In this document: piece after piece, positions 6,660 to 14,368 of the stretch
Numbering within the stretch: position 1 is the stretch's first letter
Layout of the letters: each line of letters opens with the position of its first letter
NCBI GenBank assembly: GCA_021852225.1
Contig: JAJZOA010000229.1
Span: 1 to 14,593 of the forward strand
Reading direction: 5' to 3'
DNA from: Planctomycetota bacterium
Lineage (GTDB): Bacteria > Planctomycetota > Phycisphaerae > WQYP01
Length of the DNA stretch: 14,593 nt
Translations under genes and position numbers: made by a program
Notes under the pieces: generated by a model
The model's database searches: none
What the model saw: the letters and a program-made list of their open reading frames with translations, nothing else
What the model was told of the DNA's origin: nothing

Positions 6660-8705
6660 ATGGCGGACCCCAAACCAGGCCCTTCTGGCAATCAACAAAC
6701 TCCCGGCGGCGCACCAACCCCGCCGGAAAATAAGCCAGGGCGTGACAAAAACAGCTTTCTTATGAGCCGCAGTACCTTGACCTGGCTGGTCATTATTACG
6801 GTGGTTTCTGTTCTGCTGCTGCTGCTGAAAACCGGAGCTTCACCCAAGCAGGTGAACTATGATGCCTATCAGAAACAACTTCAACTCAACAACATCAAAT
6901 CGGTGGTATTTCATCATGATGGCAGCATTATTTTCACACTTAACAAGCCTCTGCCCGGTGACCCGGTCAACACTGCCTTGAAACTGGCAACCCGCCAGCC
7001 ACGACGTTTTGTGGCCTGGGGTTGGAATAAAATAAGCCAGCAGATGGCGGCCCATGGCGTGACATTTCACTATCACCCGAGCAATCAGTTGTTGTATGTT
7101 TTTCTGGACATGCTGCCTTACCTGATCTTGGCCATTATTGTCTATTTTCTGTTTGTGCGCCAACTTCGGTCCGGTGGCGGCGGAATTGGCATGATCGGCA
7201 ACTTCGGGCGCAGCCGCCATCGGTTGCTTTCCAAGGAACACACCAACGTTACTTTCAACGATGTGGCAGGCATACAGGAAGCCAAGGAGGAACTTTCAGA
7301 AATTGTGGAATTTCTGAAAAATCCGCGGCGGTTTCAGCGGCTGGGCGGACGGATTCCGCGTGGCGTGCTGCTGATTGGCTCTCCCGGTGTCGGTAAAACT
7401 CTGCTGGCCAAGGCGATCGCCGGCGAGGCGGACGTGCCATTCTTTTCCATCAGCGGATCAGATTTTGTGGAAATGTTTGTGGGCGTAGGCGCTTCGCGCG
7501 TGCGGGATCTGTTCAAGACCGCCAAGGAAAGCTCGCCTTGCATCGTATTTCTGGATGAAATTGACGCTGTCGGTCGTCGCCGGGGCAATGGCTTTTCCAG
7601 TGGCGGCCATGACGAACGCGAACAGACCTTGAATGCGATTCTGGTGGAAATGGACGGGTTTGATACCAACGATCAGGTCATAGTGATTGCTGCCACCAAT
7701 CGGTCGGATGTTCTGGACCCGGCACTGACCCGTCCGGGCCGTTTTGACCGCCAGGTGACGGTGCCGTTGCCGGATATCAAGGGCCGTTATGAAATTCTTC
7801 AGGTTCACGCGCGCAAAGTGAAGCTTGGCCCGGATGTGGATATGCTGCGTCTTGCCCGCCAAACACCCATGTTCAGCGGGGCGGACCTTGCGGCGATTAT
7901 TAATGAATCCGCGCTTATTGCCACCATGCTGAATCGGGAAGCAATTGAAATGACCGATCTGGAGGAAGCACGGGACAAGATACGCTTTGGCAAGGCACGG
8001 CGAAGCCGCGTGGTGGACGAAGAAGAACGCGTTCTAACCGCCTGGCACGAAGCTGGCCATGCCGTCATTCAGCATTTTGCGCCTGGTGCCGACCCGCTGC
8101 ATAAGGTGACCATCATTCCGCGTGGGCCTTACGGCGGAGCCACTTTTTCCCTGCCGGAAAAGGAACGCATGACCCACAGCCGCGGGTATCTGCTGGCGGA
8201 GCTTCGGATTCTTTTCGGCGGCCGCGTTGCTGAAGAGCTGTATCTTGGCGAGATTTCTTCCGGAGCCAGCCAGGATATTAAACAAGCCAGCGCTATTGCG
8301 CGCGAAATGGTCTGTAAGCTTGGTATGAGCGATGCGCTTGGCCCGATACGCTTCGGCCCTGAGGAAAATGCCAACTGGTTTGAAAGCCCGCGGGAGTACA
8401 GCGATAAAACCGCCGAACTTATTGATAGCGAAGTGCACCGGCTTATTACCACCGCTTATACGGAAGCTCGCAACATTCTGGTTGAGCGTAAGCGCGAACT
8501 GACCGATTTAAAGGACGCCCTTATCAAATATGAAACCGTCGACGCAGACGATGTCAAACGCCTGATGTCCGGCCAGCCTTTGTCCAAACCGACTGTCGGT
8601 GAACTGCTGGCCGCTGAACAGAAGCGTAGCGGTGCCAGCGGCCTGTCCGCGACTGGTGAATCTCCAGTGGCTCCCGGAATGGGCACACTTCCGCAGCCCG
8701 GCTGA
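6660..8705 (+). CDS. ftsH: ATP-dependent zinc metalloprotease FtsH
   Basis: This is a membrane-anchored AAA+ protease that extracts and degrades misassembled membrane proteins and some regulatory proteins. The 681-residue product has a Pro/Gly-rich N-terminus, helix 1 (about 40-56), an extracytoplasmic domain, and helix 2 (about 146-167). The AAA+ module follows: Walker A GSPGVGKT (240-247), the pore motif FVEMFVGVG, Walker [10 protein letters not shown] (294-302) and the second region of homology [13 protein letters not shown]. The protease domain has HEAGH (463-467) and the third zinc ligand D539 in [10 protein letters not shown]. All catalytic residues are present. Walker A is slightly unusual (GSPGVGKT instead of the usual GPPGTGKT), but the key Lys246 and Thr247 remain. 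The tail is low-complexity and glycine/proline-rich. GAAGAGG at 6647-6653, six bases before the ATG, fixes the start. It is apparently monocistronic. Confidence 0.97.
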   Translation: MADPKPGPSGNQQTPGGAPTPPENKPGRDKNSFLMSRSTLTWLVIITVVSVLLLLLKTGASPKQVNYDAYQKQLQLNNIKSVVFHHDGSIIFTLNKPLPGDPVNTALKLATRQPRRFVAWGWNKISQQMAAHGVTFHYHPSNQLLYVFLDMLPYLILAIIVYFLFVRQLRSGGGGIGMIGNFGRSRHRLLSKEHTNVTFNDVAGIQEAKEELSEIVEFLKNPRRFQRLGGRIPRGVLLIGSPGVGKTLLAKAIAGEADVPFFSISGSDFVEMFVGVGASRVRDLFKTAKESSPCIVFLDEIDAVGRRRGNGFSSGGHDEREQTLNAILVEMDGFDTNDQVIVIAATNRSDVLDPALTRPGRFDRQVTVPLPDIKGRYEILQVHARKVKLGPDVDMLRLARQTPMFSGADLAAIINESALIATMLNREAIEMTDLEEARDKIRFGKARRSRVVDEEERVLTAWHEAGHAVIQHFAPGADPLHKVTIIPRGPYGGATFSLPEKERMTHSRGYLLAELRILFGGRVAEELYLGEISSGASQDIKQASAIAREMVCKLGMSDALGPIRFGPEENANWFESPREYSDKTAELIDSEVHRLITTAYTEARNILVERKRELTDLKDALIKYETVDADDVKRLMSGQPLSKPTVGELLAAEQKRSGASGLSATGESPVAPGMGTLPQPG

Positions 8706-8974
8706 ACTGATGAACGGATGATTTCTGCCATGGCTCGAAATTATCTCGGCCAAGCCCGAAAGGTCAATGGAATAAGTGTAACATATCCGCAGGCAACAAA
8801 TGGGATAAGCCTGGTCGGCGTCGCAAGGGGCTGTTAATATCTATTTCTTTATATCTTTCGCGAAAAATTGACGGATGGGCTTTCGATCGCACCGTGAAAT
8901 AGAATCGTGACGATAGCGCCCAACTTTCACAATACATCATCATACGCATGCGGAATTGGGAAAAACGTTGACTT

Positions 8975-9018
8975 ATTGGCGAACAGGGCTGGCCTGCATA
9001 GCAGCGTATTCAGCCAAT
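8975..9018. repeat. Nested inverted repeats in the ftsH-symporter intergenic region
   Basis: ATTGGC (8975-8980) pairs with GCCAAT (9013-9018). Inside the loop, GCTG (8988-8991) pairs with CAGC (9002-9005). The arms are short, so this may be chance. It could be a folded 3' end for transcripts coming from either side. Confidence 0.25.
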
Positions 9019-9053
9019 GCCACAGAGTCAACGCGCCAGCCGCCACGGGTTTG

Positions 9054-9082
9054 GCCAGTCGCAAAAAATCAGCCGACCTGGC
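9054..9082 (-). terminator. Imperfect hairpin just beyond the small symporter-linked gene
   Basis: GCCAGTCG (9054-9061) and CGACCTGGC (9074-9082) are reverse complements except for one bulged base. The hairpin begins four bases after the stop of the minus-strand gene ending at 9086. On the minus strand a run of six T falls in the loop (9068-9063) and not after the stem, so this is not a classical terminator. Confidence 0.3.
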
Positions 9083-9085
9083 GAA

Positions 9086-9298
9086 TTACTTGTCTTCTTC
9101 TTTGATGGCCTTTTGTCCCTTCATACCGAAGATCGTCATCACTCCGCCAAAGAGCAGAAGGATCACGCCCCAGTACAGATCCACATTAATCTGCTGGCTG
9201 ATATGCGGAATGTTATGTGGGGAAAAAAGACCGAAGCCGGTCATGATCAGGCCTACACAAAGAAAAAACAGACCAATCGGGAGTCTAAGATCGATCAT
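9086..9298 (-). CDS. Small two-helix membrane protein, probable symporter-associated subunit
   Basis: The 70-residue protein has two hydrophobic segments, roughly 6-25 (LPIGLFFLCVGLIMTGFGLF) and 40-60 (VDLYWGVILLLFGGVMTIF). A short polar linker joins them, and a charged tail ends in KEEDK. The ATG at 9298 follows a strong GGAGG eight bases upstream, so I prefer it to the earlier in-frame position at 9337, which lacks such a site. It lies 57 bases downstream of the symporter gene in the same direction and is probably cotranscribed with it. Some sodium:solute symporters are encoded beside short two-helix proteins (for example YhdT beside PanF), so an accessory or stabilising role is a reasonable inference. 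I do not recognise the exact family, and no enzymatic motif is present. Confidence 0.75.
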   Translation of the reverse strand: MIDLRLPIGLFFLCVGLIMTGFGLFSPHNIPHISQQINVDLYWGVILLLFGGVMTIFGMKGQKAIKEEDK

Positions 9299-9355
9299 TT
9301 TGGAAACCTCCGCAAGTTTTTGTAGGGGCGGTGGCATCAGGCCGCCACCCTGAAA

Positions 9356-11239
9356 TCACCAGAAAATCCAGTTCAAAATAAACGTGAAGACAAGGGCCAG
9401 AACACCCAGAACAATGGGCTTTTTCCACCATGGAATCAGGCCGTCTTCGGGCGGCTTGGGAGTCATGGAGTATACCAGTCCAACCATTTTATCCGCCGCG
9501 GGCTTGGGCGTGAACAGACTGACGATGATCGTAACCAAACCACCGGCGGCAAATGCCCACACCGCACCCCAGAACGCGCCTGTGGTGTTATTGTGGTAAT
9601 GGTGGTACAAGGGCAAACCCTTTATGGAACGGAAAATCCAAAGCGTCACGGATGTTCCAGTGCCCACCAGCAATCCGGCGAAACCGCCCCAAGGGGTGGT
9701 CCGGCTATAGAACATGCCGAGCAGGAACACCGCAATGAGCGGGGCATTTACTACTCCAAAAATCGTTTGCGTGTAACCCATAATGCCCGACTGGCCACGC
9801 ACGACATACGCAAATCCCACGCTAATTAGTACGCCAATCACAGTCATCCAGCGGCCCACCGCCAGATAATGCTTGTCTGAAGCATTGGGTTTGATAAACA
9901 CGCCGTAAAGGTCATACGTAAAGACTGTGTTAAAGGCGGTTACATTGCCCGCCATGCCAGACATGAACGATGCCATCAATGCAGTCAATCCCAGGCCAAG
10001 CAGACCCGCGGGATAATATTTCGCCATAAGCAGCGGCATGACATTGTTAATAGATTCCGTCGCCGGAATCAGATGACCGCCAATTTTGGTGTTGCCTGGG
10101 AACAGGTGTGGCAATAGCGGAAGAGCCAACAGGCCGGGCAAAATCACAATGAACGGAAAAAGCATTTTCGGGAATGCCGCCAACAGCGGAGTCCGCTGCG
10201 CGGAATTCATATCTTTGGCCGCCAAGGCCCGTTGGACAACCAGGAAGTTGGTGCACCAGTAGGAGAATGAAAGCACAAAGCCCAATCCAAGTACGATACC
10301 AGGCCACGTGATATGCAGCGTGTTGGTGCTGTTTGACGTGGTGCCTATCCATGTATGTAGCCATTGCTTACCTGGTAACTGCGTGATATGGGTGGCCGCC
10401 TGCTGTGTGGCGGCGTTTAATTTGCCCATTGCATGGTTCGCCAGCGAACCCGTTTTCACCGCCATTGTGGCAACCTGGTCTGGCGGTAGGAATGGTAATT
10501 GATGGGTATTGAGCCAATGCTTGAAATGTCCCCAGCCATGGTTGGCGATCAGTCCAATAAAGGTAATTGGCGCTATGCCCAGAACAATAAGGAAAAACTG
10601 CAATACTTCATTGTAAATACTCGCGGTTAATCCGCCTAATGCGGTATAAACCAATACGACAGCTGCCGATACCCAGACGCTCGGACCAAAATGCCAACCG
10701 AGAAAGTCCTGCAAAACTACGGCCATGGCATACATGCTGATGCCTGAAATCGCAGGTGTGAATACGGCAAATGTGAACGCGTTTATAAAGCGGGAGCCTT
10801 CGTTATAGCGGCGTTTTAGAAATTCAGGAACGCTGCGCACCTTGCTGCCATAAAAGAACGGCATCATGGCAATACCCATGAAGACCATGGCGGGAATAGC
10901 GCCAATCCAATAATAATTGGCCGTCATCATGCCATATTCATAACCCTGCTGGCTCATGCCCATCACTTCCAAGGCGCCTAAGTTTGCGGATATGAATGCC
11001 AAGCCGGTGATCCAAGCGGGAATGCCGCGACCGGACAGGAAGAAATCTTCGCTGGTTTTCGTGCCCCGCCCGGTAACAACGCCTATGCCCACCACAAACA
11101 GCAGATAGATTACAAGAATGGCGATATCCACTGGTTGAAGATGGATGAGCGCACCAGTGGAATGGCCAACCTTCGCCACAGCGGCATTAACCGCCGGCAA
11201 AGTTGTAGTGACAGCGCCAAGCATGTTACTGAACATCAT
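9356..11239 (-). CDS. Sodium:solute symporter (SSS family, SGLT-like)
   Basis: This is an inner-membrane secondary transporter that couples sodium entry to solute uptake. The 627-residue product has about 14 hydrophobic segments. Family features are the first helix followed by TSEDFFLSGR (62-71), FISANLGALEVMGMSQQGY (82-100) and YTALGGLTASIYNEVLQFF. A later match is AGNVTAFNTVFTYDLYG. By recalled alignment to Vibrio vSGLT, the sugar contacts Q69 and E88 correspond here to E91 and Y110, so glucose or galactose is not a safe substrate call. An unusually long extracytoplasmic loop (about residues 232-309) separates two helices in mid-protein. The ATG at 11239 follows GGAG by eight bases; a GTG at 11257 is an alternative. 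It is probably cotranscribed with the 70-residue protein downstream. Confidence 0.92.
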   Translation of the reverse strand: MMFSNMLGAVTTTLPAVNAAVAKVGHSTGALIHLQPVDIAILVIYLLFVVGIGVVTGRGTKTSEDFFLSGRGIPAWITGLAFISANLGALEVMGMSQQGYEYGMMTANYYWIGAIPAMVFMGIAMMPFFYGSKVRSVPEFLKRRYNEGSRFINAFTFAVFTPAISGISMYAMAVVLQDFLGWHFGPSVWVSAAVVLVYTALGGLTASIYNEVLQFFLIVLGIAPITFIGLIANHGWGHFKHWLNTHQLPFLPPDQVATMAVKTGSLANHAMGKLNAATQQAATHITQLPGKQWLHTWIGTTSNSTNTLHITWPGIVLGLGFVLSFSYWCTNFLVVQRALAAKDMNSAQRTPLLAAFPKMLFPFIVILPGLLALPLLPHLFPGNTKIGGHLIPATESINNVMPLLMAKYYPAGLLGLGLTALMASFMSGMAGNVTAFNTVFTYDLYGVFIKPNASDKHYLAVGRWMTVIGVLISVGFAYVVRGQSGIMGYTQTIFGVVNAPLIAVFLLGMFYSRTTPWGGFAGLLVGTGTSVTLWIFRSIKGLPLYHHYHNNTTGAFWGAVWAFAAGGLVTIIVSLFTPKPAADKMVGLVYSMTPKPPEDGLIPWWKKPIVLGVLALVFTFILNWIFW

Positions 11240-11694
11240 CTCGTTTACTCCAGCCACGGATTTAACAACTAAAACACCGAAACGTCTTCGATTCCGGCCA
11301 ACTCGCTATAGAAAGGCGTAAACAGCTGGCCGGGCTGTTCGTCGGTTAGCGTGCTATGTTAGCAAACTGCCTGCGGGCGTCAATGCGCTTCAATAATCTC
11401 TGCCCCATCAACCTTGGCCTGAAATTCTGGGATGGCGGCCGAACAGGCGTACCGCCGCCGGACGGGCGGGGTGATACAATCGTTTAGATTCAGCAAATAG
11501 CGGTTGGTCCCGGTTTATGCGCATGACCAGTGTGCGGACGCACCAAGGCATTGTACGGTACGCCGAACCAACGTCACACCTGCGCATCACGACATATACG
11601 GATGAGATCACCGGACGAACGTGCCTCTGTCAAAGCGGACAAATGACTGCCGGGGCGGTATAAATGTATCTGATTAGTAATTGTGTGAGATGTC
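11240..11694. other. Divergent intergenic region between the symporter and the RnfC-like gene
   Basis: These 455 bases separate two divergent genes. Apart from a promoter facing the rnfC-like gene (11636-11664), I see no convincing coding frame; a 67-codon minus-strand frame at 11408-11611 has no family resemblance. No clear promoter for the symporter was found on the minus strand. A TTGACA there (11633-11628) lacks a matching -10. Small palindromes such as ATGCGCAT are present but unremarkable. Confidence 0.5.
11636..11664 (+). promoter_or_regulatory. Probable promoter of the rnfC-rnfD-like pair
   Basis: CGGACA (11636-11641, four of six matches including GACA) is followed after exactly 17 bases by TATAAA (11659-11664, five of six). 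The predicted transcription start is near 11671, about 24 bases before the ATG of the rnfC-like gene. Confidence 0.5.
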
Positions 11695-12786
11695 ATGGGA
11701 TTATTCGGTTTTAACTCGTCACGAATGGCTGGTGGCCTTTATTTTGGCCCGCCGGCTTGGCGCGTTCAAGCGTGGCCCAGCTTTCCGGATACTCCGCGGG
11801 ATTCATGCATCCAAGTCCCGCCTGTCCCGGAAGATCGCCCCGCACTGGGCCGATTCCTGGCCACCGTCTGCCCGGATGCAACGTCGCACTGGATGCTTGG
11901 TTTGCGTCAGTCGGTTGAACAACTCGCGGACCGGCCTTGCACCCGACTCGTGTTGAACCTGCTGGCTGAACAGCCGGAATCACAATTAAATGCGGGTTTG
12001 ACGCTTTTTGCCATGAAGGAACTTACCGCCGGGTTGGCGCTTATTGTGGCCTGTCTGGAGCCGCGAGAGGTAATCATTGCGATCAATCGGCATGACAAAT
12101 CAATGCGGCGAACCTGGCGAGCTGAGGCGGCCGAAAAATCCTATCGTCTGGTGCCGCTGTTGGACCGCTACCCACAGGCGCATCCGCTGCTTTTGCTGAG
12201 GACCGTCTGTTCATCACGTTTTTACGCCAATGAATCGCCACTGGATCGCGGTGTGATTTGTCTTGATGCGGTCACCTGTTGGGCCATAGGATGCGCTTTG
12301 ATTAACGGTTCCGGGCCTGGAGTGCGCCCACTGGAGATTTTTTCCGACGGTGCCGAACCGGGAATCGTCTATGTCAGACCAGGGGAAAACATTGGAAAAA
12401 TTCTGGATGGTGCCGGTATCGCATGGCGAGGACGCGACTGCATTGCCGGTGGAATGCTGACCGGACAGCAGGTGAATCCGGAAACAGGACAGATCGACTG
12501 GGCCACTGGCTCGCTGAGCGTCCGAGACCTGCCGGCAGCGGAATTGGAATGCGATTGCATCCGCTGCGGCTGGTGTGTAAGCGTCTGCCCGGTCGAACTT
12601 AATCCGCTTGCCCTGATTGGCCAGTTGCGCCTTGATTATCCGCCAATTGGTGAACAGGAGGCGACCGCGTGCGTGCAATGTGGACTTTGCAGCTATGTGT
12701 GTCCGTCACGTCTGCCGCTTTCCAGTGGAATCAAATTGTTAAACGCGCGAACCACTGCTTTGGCCGGCAGGCAGGAGCGGTCCTGA
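11695..12786 (+). CDS. Divergent RnfC-like protein with two [4Fe-4S] motifs, lacking flavin/NADH motifs
   Basis: In Rnf complexes, RnfC is the peripheral subunit that takes electrons from NADH. This 363-residue protein is shorter than typical RnfC (over 430). The C-terminal half matches: RYPQ followed by a region equivalent to the NADH-domain end, an SLBB-like segment (GIVYVRPGENIGKILDGAG), and two ferredoxin motifs, C288-x2-C291-x2-C294-x3-C298-P and C326-x2-C329-x2-C332-x3-C336-P. The N-terminus keeps only a trace of the 'GG' start (RMAGGLYFGPP) and lacks the barrel-sandwich domain. Where RnfC has a glycine-rich GLGGAGFPT-type flavin loop and GAECEPYLT, this protein reads GLRQSVEQL and LLAEQPESQL. 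NADH oxidation is therefore doubtful. The ribosome binding site is weak (GTGAG). Its stop overlaps the next start (TGATG). Confidence 0.75.
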   Translation: MGLFGFNSSRMAGGLYFGPPAWRVQAWPSFPDTPRDSCIQVPPVPEDRPALGRFLATVCPDATSHWMLGLRQSVEQLADRPCTRLVLNLLAEQPESQLNAGLTLFAMKELTAGLALIVACLEPREVIIAINRHDKSMRRTWRAEAAEKSYRLVPLLDRYPQAHPLLLLRTVCSSRFYANESPLDRGVICLDAVTCWAIGCALINGSGPGVRPLEIFSDGAEPGIVYVRPGENIGKILDGAGIAWRGRDCIAGGMLTGQQVNPETGQIDWATGSLSVRDLPAAELECDCIRCGWCVSVCPVELNPLALIGQLRLDYPPIGEQEATACVQCGLCSYVCPSRLPLSSGIKLLNARTTALAGRQERS

Positions 12787-13967
12787 TGATTCGGTCAGAT
12801 ACAAGTCCTCCCGCAACGGCCGCGCCAGCCAGGGTATCGGCATGCGCGGCTCCCTATCTTTTCTGGCCGGTCGCCAGACGCGAATTTTACCAGTCCATTG
12901 TCTATTCCGCGTTGCTGCCCCTGGCCTGGGGGATGGCGGTTTTTGGATTTCGCGCGACTTGGGTAGTGGCGGCTTATTTTATCAGCGCTTCGCTGACTTA
13001 TTTGATCCTCCGAAAGCTGTTTCAACAGCGACTGAAACTGACCTTTCATCAGACACTTGCCGGCGCTTTTCTGGCAGCCGCTTTGGCCTACCCGCTATTG
13101 CCGTGGTACATCGCGGCCGGTGCGGGCGTATTCATGACCGCGCTGCTCTGGCTGACCGGCCCAGTGCGCCGCGAGGGAATACATTTAAGTATTCTGGCCG
13201 CCCTGCTGGTAATGGTTATTTTTTCCGCACCTGGCCATTGGCCGCTCCTTATGCGGAATCGACTTTTTTGGGGCGATGCCGCCCATGCACGGCTGGAACG
13301 CGTGTACGCCTGGCCAACCGCATCCAGTTTTGTGCGGGCCGATGCGGTGCGGCTTCGGCCGCCGGCCGTTGCCATCAGCCGCCTTTACAAGCGAATTGCC
13401 CCGTATCCGGTGAGTCCTGCATCCAACCGTGCCATGCGGGCTGCCTTTGCCATGAGCCTGCCATCGCCTGCCGCACTGGTGCTGGGAGGAGTCTCAGGCT
13501 TGACGGGTACTGTGGGCCTGCTGGCGATTATTCTGGCCGGCCTGTACTTGTCTTACAGGCATATATTGCGCCCGGATTCATGGGCGATTTTTCTGGCGGC
13601 AGTGTTGATTGGACTGGTTTTTTGCCCGCTTTCGCCCCATGTGTTTCACCATGATTTCTGGCAAAGTCTGGGTGGTATCTGGTATCTTCCTCCGGAGCGG
13701 GCCATCGCTTTGCTTACTTATGAATTATGCAGCTCGGATTTTATTTTCGCGTCAGTATTTATTCTCGCTTTGCCCGGCACACTGCCCATCGAACCCGCCG
13801 CCCGTCGAATTTTTCTGCTTGTCGCCGGGCTGGCGGCCGCTTTCATTCATCGACTGGATGTCCCGGTGCCCCCCGCCACGACCGTTCTGCTTGTCATGCA
13901 ATCCTTATCGCCAACCATGGATATGCTGCTGCATAAACGGACCTGGGTGCTGCGGCGGAGAAGCTAA
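12786..13967 (+). CDS. RnfD/NqrB-family membrane protein lacking the usual FMN-threonine motif
   Basis: RnfD is an integral subunit of the ion-translocating Rnf complex and normally carries covalent FMN. The 393-residue product has about nine to ten hydrophobic segments. Matches to the family are GGVSGLTGTVGLLAIILAGL (234-253, compare G-S-L-G-E-T-S-A-L-A-I) and the C-terminal run from 319 to 382 ending NPL/SPTMDMLL-like. At the expected FMN site (D-[GA]-x-[ST]-G-A-T-P), the protein reads RADAVRLRPPAVA (184-196), with no threonine. The TDP of the late helix is also lost (LALPGTLP, 327-334). The ATG at 12786 overlaps the preceding stop, and AGGAG lies eight bases upstream. An earlier in-frame start at 12669 would lie inside the RnfC-like gene. 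It appears translationally coupled to that gene; no RnfA, B, E or G is nearby. Confidence 0.75.
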   Translation: MIRSDTSPPATAAPARVSACAAPYLFWPVARREFYQSIVYSALLPLAWGMAVFGFRATWVVAAYFISASLTYLILRKLFQQRLKLTFHQTLAGAFLAAALAYPLLPWYIAAGAGVFMTALLWLTGPVRREGIHLSILAALLVMVIFSAPGHWPLLMRNRLFWGDAAHARLERVYAWPTASSFVRADAVRLRPPAVAISRLYKRIAPYPVSPASNRAMRAAFAMSLPSPAALVLGGVSGLTGTVGLLAIILAGLYLSYRHILRPDSWAIFLAAVLIGLVFCPLSPHVFHHDFWQSLGGIWYLPPERAIALLTYELCSSDFIFASVFILALPGTLPIEPAARRIFLLVAGLAAAFIHRLDVPVPPATTVLLVMQSLSPTMDMLLHKRTWVLRRRS

Positions 13968-14014
13968 GCGATTATTTCTATGCCTCCTCGGCGGCTGTTG
14001 GCAAACATCAGGGC

Positions 14015-14043
14015 TTGCCCGCGGTTGCCGCTGATTCTATACT
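14015..14043 (+). promoter_or_regulatory. Possible promoter of the nfu gene
   Basis: TTGCCC (14015-14020, four of six) and TATACT (14038-14043, five of six) are spaced by exactly 17 bases. The start would fall near 14050, immediately before the GAGG ribosome binding site, giving a very short leader of about nine bases. That tightness lowers confidence. Readthrough from the rnfD-like gene 91 bases upstream is the alternative. Confidence 0.35.
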
Positions 14044-14058
14044 GTTTTCAGAGGATTT

Positions 14059-14340
14059 ATGGTCGAAAATCGAACGCTGCCCTTGATTCAGTCCAACCCC
14101 GACGTGCCGCTTTGGGGCCGTGTGCAGGCGGTCTTGGATACGTTGCGACCGTTAATTCAATGGGATGGTGGAGATGTAGACCTTGTCGATGTCAGCGCCG
14201 CTGGCGTCGTAAAAGTTCGCTTTCGCGGCGCATGTGTCGGCTGTCCAAGTTCCGATGCCACGCTTCGACTGGGAATTGAAAAGAGCCTCCGGGAAAAAGT
14301 TCCCGAAATTACCCAGGTTATACCAGTGGAGGATTCCTGA
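14059..14340 (+). CDS. NifU C-terminal-domain protein (Nfu-type Fe-S scaffold/carrier)
   Basis: Proteins of this family carry a [4Fe-4S] cluster at a dimer interface and pass it to apo-enzymes in the cytosol. The 93-residue protein is essentially the single NifU C-terminal domain: the helix RVQAVLDTLRPLI (21-33), QWDGGDVDLVDV (34-45), the strand VVKVRFRGAC and the cluster motif C59-x2-C62-P-S-S, then the helix TLRLGIEKSLREKVPEI. Both cysteines are present. The length fits stand-alone Nfu proteins. GAGG at 14051-14054 lies four bases before the ATG, a little close. It follows two genes encoding Fe-S or flavin-family proteins and could help load the RnfC-like clusters or SdhB, but that is inference from position only. 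Confidence 0.93.
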   Translation: MVENRTLPLIQSNPDVPLWGRVQAVLDTLRPLIQWDGGDVDLVDVSAAGVVKVRFRGACVGCPSSDATLRLGIEKSLREKVPEITQVIPVEDS

Positions 14341-14368
14341 GATTTCCGAAAAAAGCCATTGGCTGCTG

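Larger units (their letters stand above)
8706..9085. other. 380-base intergenic region after ftsH, no gene seen
   Basis: No open frame with a ribosome binding site or recognisable product is present. A plus-strand frame from 8907 runs antisense over the small membrane-protein gene and is not convincing. The stretch is AT-richer than its neighbours around 8837-8870. It contains the palindrome TTTCGCGAAA (8856-8865), a nested pair of inverted repeats (8975-9018), and a hairpin next to the end of the minus-strand gene (9054-9082). No clear rho-independent terminator of ftsH was found. Confidence 0.5.

Noticed and set aside
7371..7400. Walker A of FtsH reads GSPGVGKT instead of GPPGTGKT
   Set aside because: The consensus GxxGxGK[ST] is kept with Lys and Thr intact, so no functional loss is implied.
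8907..9353. 148-codon plus-strand open frame
   Set aside because: It runs antisense over the small two-helix gene, which has a strong ribosome binding site and clear membrane topology. The plus frame is basic and featureless.
11240..11257. GTG start of the symporter, adding six residues
   Set aside because: The ATG at 11239 has a GGAG at good spacing. The extra residues overlap that site.
11605..11633. TTGACA on the minus strand as a symporter promoter
   Set aside because: The hexamer 17 bases downstream (TGATCT) matches the -10 consensus at only two positions, and the site is almost 400 bases from the gene.
12669..12785. Longer start of the RnfD-like gene
   Set aside because: It would lie within the RnfC-like gene across its second ferredoxin motif. 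The ATG at 12786 has a good ribosome binding site and a stop/start overlap.
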